From assembly GCA_964463375.1 (NCBI GenBank), contig CAYXBQ010000002.1:124001-188000 (forward strand): a stretch of 64,000 nucleotides of DNA, given 5' to 3'. Position numbers and translations under genes: made by a program. This stretch comes from UMGS1696 sp964463375. Lineage in GTDB: Bacteria; Bacillota; Clostridia; Oscillospirales; CAG-272. Below, one piece after another: positions 57,510-64,000 of this stretch. Each line of letters begins with the position of its first letter. Positions within the stretch are counted from its first letter, which is position 1. The notes below the pieces were generated by a model. The model saw only the letters and a program-made list of their open reading frames with translations. It was not told where the DNA came from and did no database searches.

Positions 57510-60218
57510 ATGTATGAATTTTCAGTAGAATTGATGTCGGTAGCTGCCAAAAGCGATCGAGAACAGGGGGATTATTGGCTCCCGTTTTGGATGCATTCGC
57601 TCGATACCGCCGGGATCATCCAAAAACTTGCAAAAGAATGGCTACCAAAACACGTGAATGCTTATCTGATAGAGGCTTGCGGCAGCGAAGAACGTACCTA
57701 TGCAACACTCACGTTTTGTGCGCTTGTACATGACATTGGCAAGATCACGTACTGTTTCCAATCGAAAATCACACAGAGCATGGCAAATAGTCCTTTTGCA
57801 GAACACGTGAAATTGGCAACAAAGCAAAAAAACGGTATATCGCATGGCTTAGCTGGTGAAAGTATTTTACGATATTTCAAATGTCCTTGTGGTATCGCTT
57901 CGATCGTGGGTGCGCACCACGGAAAACCAGCGAGCAACATTGACGAAATGAAGCTCGACGTACATTGTGAGGATCTATGGGGGCGCATGGAAAACAAATC
58001 ATGCTTCGAACAGTTGTGGCAGGAGTGGATCGATTTTTCGCTGTCCTATACAGGTCTTTCCTCAATAGAGGAACTGCCGGAGATCTCTATCCCGGTGCAG
58101 GTACTGATCTCCGCTCTCCTCATCATGGCAGACTGGATCGCCAGCAACACACAGTATTTCCCGCTAATAATGCTGGAAACAAATGGTAACATAGACGAAT
58201 ATCCGGCACGGGTGACATGTGCGTGGGAAAGGCTGCAGCTGCCGGAACCCTGGGAGGCCGGTGCTGCCTTGGGCTTAGACCGGGAAGGCTTCGAGGAACG
58301 TTTCCATTTTCCACCAAACGCAACGCAAGAAGAAATACTCGACATCGTAAATGACTTGGATAAACCGGGGATTTTCATTTTGGAAGCACCCATGGGTCTG
58401 GGGAAGACCGAAGCCGCACTGGCTGCCGCCGAAGTCCTTGCCGCAAAAACGTGCGCAGGAGGACTGTATTTCGGCATGCCCACGCAAGCGACCTCCAACG
58501 GCATTTTTCCCCGACTGGAAGCATGGGCATCCTCGCTTTCGGAGGACGACGGTGCAGTACACGCCATTCGTCTTGCCCATGGAGCAGCTGCCCTCAATGA
58601 AGACTATCGGGAGCTGTTGAAAGGTGATAGTATATTGGCTGCGGATACCGAAGCGGACGAAAAGAATCTGTTTGTACACGAGTGGTTTTCCAGTCGAAAG
58701 TTAGCACTGATGCCAGAATTCGTTATCGGTACCATTGACCAAATGCTTATGGCGGCACTAAAGCAAAAGCACGTGATGCTGCGGCATATCGGACTGGCGG
58801 GAAAGGTCGTTGTGATCGATGAATGCCACGCATACGATGCTTACATGAGTACATATTTAGATCGAGCGATCCGGTGGCTTGGCACATACAAAGCCCCCGT
58901 TGTGATCCTTTCTGCCACCCTGCCGACCAAGCGCAGAGCCGAACTGATCGATGCCTATTTGGGTGGAAAAGCCGCAGATGGCGACTGGCAGCACAGCTTG
59001 TCGTATCCGCTTCTCACCTACACAAATGGTGATAAGGTCGAGCAAAAACCACTTTCCTACACCGGAGAGAACAAAAACGTGTCGATTTGCAGGATCATAG
59101 CAGACAAGATCGAGGACACTGTAGATGAAGTGATGGCGGCCGGTGGTTGCATGGGCGTGATCGTGAATACCGTTCGCAAAGCCCAGGAGATCGCCGGTAC
59201 ATTGCGGACAAGATTTGCAGATTGTCGTGTCCTCGTTATGCACGCACAGTACATCATGACAGATCGTGCCAATCGAGAAAAGGAGATCCTTCGATTGGTC
59301 GGAAAGCATTCACAAGAAGCGGATCGACGCAAACTGATCATCATAGGAACACAGGTATTGGAGCAATCGCTGGATCTGGATTTCGACTGTATGATCACCG
59401 AGCTATGCCCCATGGACCTGCTGCTACAGCGTATGGGCCGGCTGCACCGCCATGCCCGTCCCCGCCCGACTGGATTTGACGAGCCAAAATGTTATGTGGT
59501 CGATGAAGAAGATGAAGGAAGTGATGCCATATACGGCAAATGGCTACGTGCAAGGACCCGCACACTTTTGCCGGATACCGTAACGATCCCACAGGACATC
59601 CCCCATTTGGTAGAGCAGGCCTATTGTGATGCGGATGAGGATGAATTGAAAAAGAAGGATCTGAAAGATGCATGGGAAGAATACCAACGGAAAATTGGCA
59701 AAAAGGAAAGCAGTGCTGAAAGTTACCTACTTAGCAAACCCAAAAAGCTGAGCAAACGACCACAGAGCAATGTATTGGACGGTTGGTTGGACAATGAAAT
59801 TCAAATCAGCGAACAGCATGGCGAGATGGCGGTGCGTGACGGTGACCTCTCCATCGATGTGATCGCATTACAGTGTTGCGCGGACGGAAAAGTGCGTCTG
59901 CTTGTAGAGGATCAAGAAGGCATGCAAAAGCTGGAAACAAACGACATCACCGTTCCAACGGATCGTCCACCGTCTCCGGAAGAAGCACTTGTGATCGCAC
60001 GACAGAAACTCAGATTGCCTACTATTTTCGGCAAGAAATGGAATGTGGATGGTGTGATCAAAGAACTTGAAGCGGAAACAAAACGTGTTTTCCCGGAATG
60101 GAAGCAAACATCTCTATTGAAAGAAGAACTGGTGCTGCTCTTTGATGAACAATATCACGCCGAACTGGATGGAATAAAACTTACTTACGACAAAGATAAC
60201 GGGCTGATGCTTATATAA
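57510..60218 (+). CDS. cas3: Cas3, type I-E CRISPR nuclease-helicase
   Basis: 902 residues, full length. An N-terminal HD nuclease domain shows H29, H74-D75 in ALVHDIGK and the HH of GAHHGKP. The helicase domain has Walker A GLGKT (K299), the DEAD-like box DECH at 437-440, motif III SAT at 468-470, and the later GTQVLEQSLDLDFD and QRMGRLHRH motif VI. Cas3 is recruited by Cascade bound to a target and degrades DNA 3' to 5'. Own consensus promoter and AGAGGC before ATG 57510. It is separated by 193 bp from cse1, so cas3 and Cascade genes are in two transcription units. Confidence 0.95.
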   Translation: MYEFSVELMSVAAKSDREQGDYWLPFWMHSLDTAGIIQKLAKEWLPKHVNAYLIEACGSEERTYATLTFCALVHDIGKITYCFQSKITQSMANSPFAEHVKLATKQKNGISHGLAGESILRYFKCPCGIASIVGAHHGKPASNIDEMKLDVHCEDLWGRMENKSCFEQLWQEWIDFSLSYTGLSSIEELPEISIPVQVLISALLIMADWIASNTQYFPLIMLETNGNIDEYPARVTCAWERLQLPEPWEAGAALGLDREGFEERFHFPPNATQEEILDIVNDLDKPGIFILEAPMGLGKTEAALAAAEVLAAKTCAGGLYFGMPTQATSNGIFPRLEAWASSLSEDDGAVHAIRLAHGAAALNEDYRELLKGDSILAADTEADEKNLFVHEWFSSRKLALMPEFVIGTIDQMLMAALKQKHVMLRHIGLAGKVVVIDECHAYDAYMSTYLDRAIRWLGTYKAPVVILSATLPTKRRAELIDAYLGGKAADGDWQHSLSYPLLTYTNGDKVEQKPLSYTGENKNVSICRIIADKIEDTVDEVMAAGGCMGVIVNTVRKAQEIAGTLRTRFADCRVLVMHAQYIMTDRANREKEILRLVGKHSQEADRRKLIIIGTQVLEQSLDLDFDCMITELCPMDLLLQRMGRLHRHARPRPTGFDEPKCYVVDEEDEGSDAIYGKWLRARTRTLLPDTVTIPQDIPHLVEQAYCDADEDELKKKDLKDAWEEYQRKIGKKESSAESYLLSKPKKLSKRPQSNVLDGWLDNEIQISEQHGEMAVRDGDLSIDVIALQCCADGKVRLLVEDQEGMQKLETNDITVPTDRPPSPEEALVIARQKLRLPTIFGKKWNVDGVIKELEAETKRVFPEWKQTSLLKEELVLLFDEQYHAELDGIKLTYDKDNGLMLI

Positions 60219-60298
60219 TGTAGCTTGAAAGCGAATAAAAATCGATTATATCTCAACAATAATAAGCTAAATATTAACACTATATTTCAATGAAGCTA

Positions 60299-60327
60299 TT
60301 GACAACGGCGTGAAAACGTGTTATAAT
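60299..60327 (+). promoter_or_regulatory. Consensus promoter of the Cascade operon
   Basis: TTGACA (60299-60304), 17-bp spacer, TATAAT (60322-60327): perfect consensus, about 85 bp before the cse1 ATG. Confidence 0.75.
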
Positions 60328-60411
60328 ATTATCATGATCAAAGCCATACAGCCGATTGCAAACAACGCATAGGTGTATCTTTCGGTTTTATGGTCATAAA
60401 GGAGGAATAGG

Positions 60412-62037
60412 ATGGAAATAGAATTTAATCTACTCGACGAAAAATGGATACGTGTCCGGCGACGAAATTGTACAGTAGATGTGCTTTCCATGATCGATGT
60501 ACTGCTCCATGCACACGAATACGCCGGTCTTGCGGGTGAGTTGCCCACACAGGATGTAGCGATCCTACGTCTGCTACTGGCCGTGCTACAAGCCGTTTTC
60601 TACTACTACGCACCGGACGGAGAGGAAGAGATACTGGATGATCCAGACGATGTGCTCGACCGTTGGGAAGAACTCTGGAACGCCGGGCGATTCCCGGAAG
60701 AACCGATACGGAACTACCTCGACAAATGGCACGACCGCTTTTGGCTGTTCCACCCGGAAAGACCATTTTATCAATCCGTAGAAACTGCGGATGAAGAAAC
60801 AGCGGCTGCGTTTAAAGCAGCGAAGATCAACAGTTCTATTTCCGAAAGCAATAACAAAACTCGCATCTTTGCATCAAGAGCTGGCGAAGAAAAAGCACGA
60901 CTGCACTACGATGAAGCTGCTCGATGGCTCGTTCACATGCAAGCGTTTGATGATGGTTCGAATGAACGTGGAAAAGGTGTGAAAGCGATCGGAGTGGGAT
61001 GGCTTGGCAATTTGGGGATCATAGTGGCACAGGGCAACAACCTATTTGAAGACCTGATGCTGAATATGATCGTTTTGGATGGGAACCGAGATGTATGGGA
61101 AGAAGAAAGGCCGGTGTGGGAACAAAAACCATGCAGTGAACCACGTAGAGAAGTCCCACATCCAAGATCATTATCAGAATTATTTACTTTGCAATCGAGA
61201 AGGGTATTCTTGCAACGTGAAAATGGCTATGTTACAAAATGCAATATCTGCGGTGGCGATTACTATGAGAAGAATACGTATGCTTTTATTGAACCTATGA
61301 CGCTGTGGAAAATGGAGGGGAAAAAAGATTCTGTGGAAGGGGAAAAACGTATTCCCAAAACACACAATATATCTCGTCAGATGTGGCGTGAATTTGCAGC
61401 ATGCTTTCCACACGAAAATGATAAAACGTGCCCTGGGATCGTTTCGTGGATTTGCTATTTGAGAAGAATAGGAGCGATTGAAAAGAACAAGTACATTCGC
61501 TTCATGATTTGTTCCGTCAAATACGATAAAATGAAAAGCTGTTATGAGGATATTTTCTCTGACAGCTTAACATTCCACACCGATTTACTAACCGAGCTTG
61601 GAACAGACTGGCAAACAAGAATCTCGAAAGAAGTTGCAAAATGTGATGAGCTTGCTAAAGAAATGAAAACCTTAGCAAAGAGATTGGTTATTGCCGCTGG
61701 TTCTTCCGGAGATGATGCCAAAGAATGCACATTCGTTCAAAAATCGGCTGAACAACTGTATTATGAGATCGACATGCCTTTCCGCCAGTGGCTGGCTTCC
61801 ATCGATCCAAAATTATCGATATCTTCAGATGCGGGACAAAATGTGATCATGCAATGGCACGAAAAAGCCAAAAGTATTGCCATGCAAATGGGACGTAACT
61901 TTGTGGAATCTGCCGGAACAACAGCGATAGTGGGGCGAATGGGAGAAGATGGTAAGTACTACTGTGCCGCAGAGGCCTACCGGAATTTCCAATATTGGCT
62001 TAATAGAATCTACCCTAAGGAGGAAAATCATGGCTGA
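60412..62037 (+). CDS. casA: Cse1 (CasA/Cas8e), Cascade large subunit
   Basis: 541 residues. Starts with FNLLDEKWIRV, the family signature, after AAAGGAGGAAT. Cse1 recognises the PAM and recruits Cas3. ITKL/helical bundle C-terminus from about residue 390, ending before NRIYPKEENHG. The middle carries CNICGGDYYEKNT (about 283-295), a CxxC pair that may bind zinc or be structural. The region around 61140-61760 is visibly more AT-rich than the rest of the gene and neighbours. The last 8 bp overlap the cse2 start, so translation is coupled. Confidence 0.93.
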   Translation: MEIEFNLLDEKWIRVRRRNCTVDVLSMIDVLLHAHEYAGLAGELPTQDVAILRLLLAVLQAVFYYYAPDGEEEILDDPDDVLDRWEELWNAGRFPEEPIRNYLDKWHDRFWLFHPERPFYQSVETADEETAAAFKAAKINSSISESNNKTRIFASRAGEEKARLHYDEAARWLVHMQAFDDGSNERGKGVKAIGVGWLGNLGIIVAQGNNLFEDLMLNMIVLDGNRDVWEEERPVWEQKPCSEPRREVPHPRSLSELFTLQSRRVFLQRENGYVTKCNICGGDYYEKNTYAFIEPMTLWKMEGKKDSVEGEKRIPKTHNISRQMWREFAACFPHENDKTCPGIVSWICYLRRIGAIEKNKYIRFMICSVKYDKMKSCYEDIFSDSLTFHTDLLTELGTDWQTRISKEVAKCDELAKEMKTLAKRLVIAAGSSGDDAKECTFVQKSAEQLYYEIDMPFRQWLASIDPKLSISSDAGQNVIMQWHEKAKSIAMQMGRNFVESAGTTAIVGRMGEDGKYYCAAEAYRNFQYWLNRIYPKEENHG

Positions 62038-62644
62038 TTCTTCGACCAAAATCAAAACCACGGTGATGCGCAAGCTCAAGTGGTTGTCAACTCTACCAGA
62101 AAATACCTGCCGTGCCCAGTTGGCGGAGCTAAGACGTGGCGTAGGGCATGCGCCGGGTGATATTCCCGCCCTATGGGGCATGATCTTCTCCGATCTGCCG
62201 GAGGAATACTACAGCAAAAATGGCGAACCTACGGCAGCAGAATGGGCGATCTACCTTGCCCTCACCATGTTTGCCTGCCACCAGCAGGGACATGATTTTA
62301 AGTCCAATTGGATGCACGGTGACGAAATCCGTTTTGGTATGGCTGTGCGTAAATTGGCACCGGTTGCCGACGATACAGACGAGGACCTAAAACGTATTCG
62401 AAATCGGTTTCATCGTATCGCAACTGCTTCTGATATGGGGGAACTTGCGAATCACATGCGGAGTATGGTGAAACTTCTGAGTGCAAACAATATTGCAATG
62501 GACTATGCAGATCTTGCAGTGGATCTGTATAGATACTATTTTCCAAATGCGAGAGCAAGTGTCCGCTTGAAATGGGGTCAAGATTTTTGCCGTACGTTTG
62601 AGAATATTGCTGATGAAAATCAACAGGATAGAAAGGACAACTAA
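62030..62644 (+). CDS. casB: Cse2 (CasB), Cascade small subunit
   Basis: 204 residues from ATG 62030 with AAGGAGG 6-8 bp upstream, overlapping cse1 by 8 bp; the longer frame to 61949 is rejected. Cse2 forms a dimer along the Cascade belly and stabilises the non-target strand. Family features: AQLAELRRGVGHAPGDIPALW (given up to 20 residues here; about 29-48), FACHQQGHD and the end LKRIRNRFHRIATASDM with a basic surface helix. Followed by cas7e after 2 bp. Confidence 0.92.
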   Translation: MADSSTKIKTTVMRKLKWLSTLPENTCRAQLAELRRGVGHAPGDIPALWGMIFSDLPEEYYSKNGEPTAAEWAIYLALTMFACHQQGHDFKSNWMHGDEIRFGMAVRKLAPVADDTDEDLKRIRNRFHRIATASDMGELANHMRSMVKLLSANNIAMDYADLAVDLYRYYFPNARASVRLKWGQDFCRTFENIADENQQDRKDN

Positions 62645-62646
62645 AC

Positions 62647-63747
62647 ATGAAAAATAACGGACTATTTTTAGAGGTACATATCATACAAACTCTGCCGCCG
62701 AGCTGCGTGAACCGTGACGACACCGGTAGCCCGAAAACCGCCATTTACGGTGGGACGACCCGTGCCAGAGTATCTTCCCAGGCCTGGAAAAAAGCCATGC
62801 GGGATATGTTCCGTGATGAGATATTTGATGAGAACATGCTTGGCTCAAGAACAAAGTATGTTCTGCGTATGATCGAAAACGAGATCTATAAGCTGGATCC
62901 GTCTTGTACGGATAAAAAGGCAAAGGAGCTTGCGGAAAAGGTTTTGACAAGTGCCGGTGTAAAGCTGAAGGACGAAAAAGCCGAAGCACTGTTTTTCATG
63001 AGCGCAGCCCAGGCAAAGGCCCTTGCCAAAGTAGCTGTTGAAAGTGAATCCTACACAGCGGATCAAAAGAAAAAATTAGGAGATACATGCTTGAAGGCAT
63101 TGCGGGATAATACCGCTATCGATATCGCTCTCTTTGGTCGTATGGTCGCATCGGAACCGAAGCTCAATCAAGATGCCGCCGCCCAGGTCGCTCACGCCAT
63201 CTCTACCCATACCGTCCATAACGAATATGATTACTTCACCGCCGTCGATGATCTTTCTCCCGAAGATACAGCAGGTGCCGGGCATCTGGGAACCAACGAA
63301 TTCAATGCCTCCACCATGTACCGCTACGCAACGGTCAACCTGCTGGAATTGACCAAAAACCTCGATACATCCGACATTCCCGAAATCGCACGTGGTTTCG
63401 TAGAAGCCTTCGTTCGCTCCATGCCTACGGGTAAGCAAAATACCTTCGCCAATCGCACCTTGCCGGATGCCGTATACGTGACCCTGCGCCGGGATCAGCC
63501 GATCAACCTCTGCGGTGCATTCGAGAACGCTGTCAAGGCAGGCGAAAATGGCTACGCTGCTGCCTCCGGAGAAGCACTTGTCAAGCACGCTAAAGAGGTC
63601 TACAAAAATTATGCAGCTGCACCGGATTGTGCCTTTGTCGTTGGAAATATGCTTGGTGATCTTGCGGAAGCCGTTTCGTTCCCGGAACTGCTGAACCACA
63701 TCACCGAACAGATCGATACCTATTTGCATGAGAGCGAGGGTGTGTGA
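62647..63747 (+). CDS. casC: Cas7e (Cse4/CasC), Cascade backbone subunit
   Basis: 366 residues, usual length. Six copies of Cas7e coat the crRNA. Family start: FLEVHIIQTLPPSCVNRDDTG, then IYGGTTRARVSSQAWKKAMR; the central LFGRMVASEP and HAISTHTVHNEYDYFTAVDD blocks are typical of type I-E. RBS AGAAAGGA before ATG 62647. The stop overlaps the cas5e start by one base (TGATG). Confidence 0.95.
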   Translation: MKNNGLFLEVHIIQTLPPSCVNRDDTGSPKTAIYGGTTRARVSSQAWKKAMRDMFRDEIFDENMLGSRTKYVLRMIENEIYKLDPSCTDKKAKELAEKVLTSAGVKLKDEKAEALFFMSAAQAKALAKVAVESESYTADQKKKLGDTCLKALRDNTAIDIALFGRMVASEPKLNQDAAAQVAHAISTHTVHNEYDYFTAVDDLSPEDTAGAGHLGTNEFNASTMYRYATVNLLELTKNLDTSDIPEIARGFVEAFVRSMPTGKQNTFANRTLPDAVYVTLRRDQPINLCGAFENAVKAGENGYAAASGEALVKHAKEVYKNYAAAPDCAFVVGNMLGDLAEAVSFPELLNHITEQIDTYLHESEGV

Positions 63748-64000
63748 TGGCAACACTGCTTCTACGGTTTGCCGCACCGCTCCAATCGTGGGGGATCGAT
63801 TCCAAATTTGACACACGCAAAACGGGCAGAGAACCATCCAAAAGTGGTGTCGTAGGTATGCTTGCCGCTGCACTGGGCTATGGACGTGATGAAGCAGACA
63901 AGCTCAATGCACTGAATGCCTTGCGTTTCGGTGTCCGTACCGACCGTGAAGGAAAGCTGCTTTGCGATTTTCAAATGGTGCATGGTGAAAAAAGTTCATA
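63747..64000 (+). CDS. casD: Cas5e (CasD), N-terminal part, cut by the window edge
   Basis: The frame runs from ATG 63747 to the right edge without a stop, giving 84 residues. The opening LLLRFAAPLQSWGIDSKFDTR with PSKSGVVGMLAAALGYGRD is diagnostic of Cas5e, which caps the 5' handle of the crRNA. It follows Cas7e by a one-base overlap. cas6e, cas1, cas2 and the repeat array should continue to the right. Confidence 0.94.
   Translation, partial: MATLLLRFAAPLQSWGIDSKFDTRKTGREPSKSGVVGMLAAALGYGRDEADKLNALNALRFGVRTDREGKLLCDFQMVHGEKSS

Noticed and set aside
63747..64000. CRISPR repeat array
   Set aside because: No repeat-spacer pattern is visible anywhere in the window; the array presumably lies beyond the right edge after cas1-cas2.

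Overview
The window looks like chromosomal DNA from an anaerobic gut Clostridia member, most likely Oscillospiraceae/Ruminococcaceae. This is inferred from moderately GC-rich coding DNA with AT-rich promoters, Gram-positive style lipoproteins and AGGAGG ribosome binding sites, a glycyl radical enzyme, many carbohydrate-import and glycoside hydrolase genes, and a one-piece tmRNA. The species cannot be named from sequence alone.

Layout. 1-1125: the 3' end of queA, then a DUF4160/DUF2442 toxin-antitoxin-like pair with an operator-like palindrome inside its promoter. 1220-9468: two OmpR-type two-component systems. The first is followed by two small membrane-protein genes. The second diverges from a flavodoxin plus fused MacB-like ABC transporter, with phased repeats between them. 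9500-13321: a CBM9-like surface protein, rimM-trmD, an amidase and a TtcA-type thiolase. 13433-26360: a seven-gene collinear block, the most unusual part of the window. It holds two CUT1-like sugar permeases, a giant HlyD/MacA-like coiled-coil adaptor, a truncated MacB-core membrane protein and three tandem ~830-residue lipoproteins that appear to fuse a beta-propeller-like half to a solute-binding half. No ATPase is encoded in it.

26447-35246: an FNT-family channel, a GH27 alpha-galactosidase operon, a metallo-beta-lactamase fold protein, an esterase, a GDPD, a glycyl radical enzyme, smpB, a pentapeptide-repeat protein and ssrA (tmRNA). 35391-43305: a nitroreductase preceded by an ArsR-like remnant, a GH5 enzyme, an orphan solute-binding lipoprotein, an AraC regulator, uxaA-uxaB and thioredoxin. 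43314-49535: a large unrecognised glycosidase-like protein and a heterodimeric ABC exporter. 49920-57328: two more orphan binding lipoproteins, then two TIM-barrel isomerases, a ceramidase-like amidohydrolase and a DegT aminotransferase. 57446-64000: the left part of a type I-E CRISPR-Cas locus (cas3, cse1, cse2, cas7e, start of cas5e), running off the right edge.

The overall theme is plant- or host-glycan foraging: importers, binding lipoproteins, GH27, GH5, esterase and hexuronate catabolism. Housekeeping translation genes (rimM, trmD, smpB, ssrA) and defence or stress functions (CRISPR, ABC exporters with two-component systems, TA-like pair) are interspersed. Promoters of the form TTGnnn-N17-TAtAcT/TAtAAT recur before many transcription units and support the operon boundaries given here.
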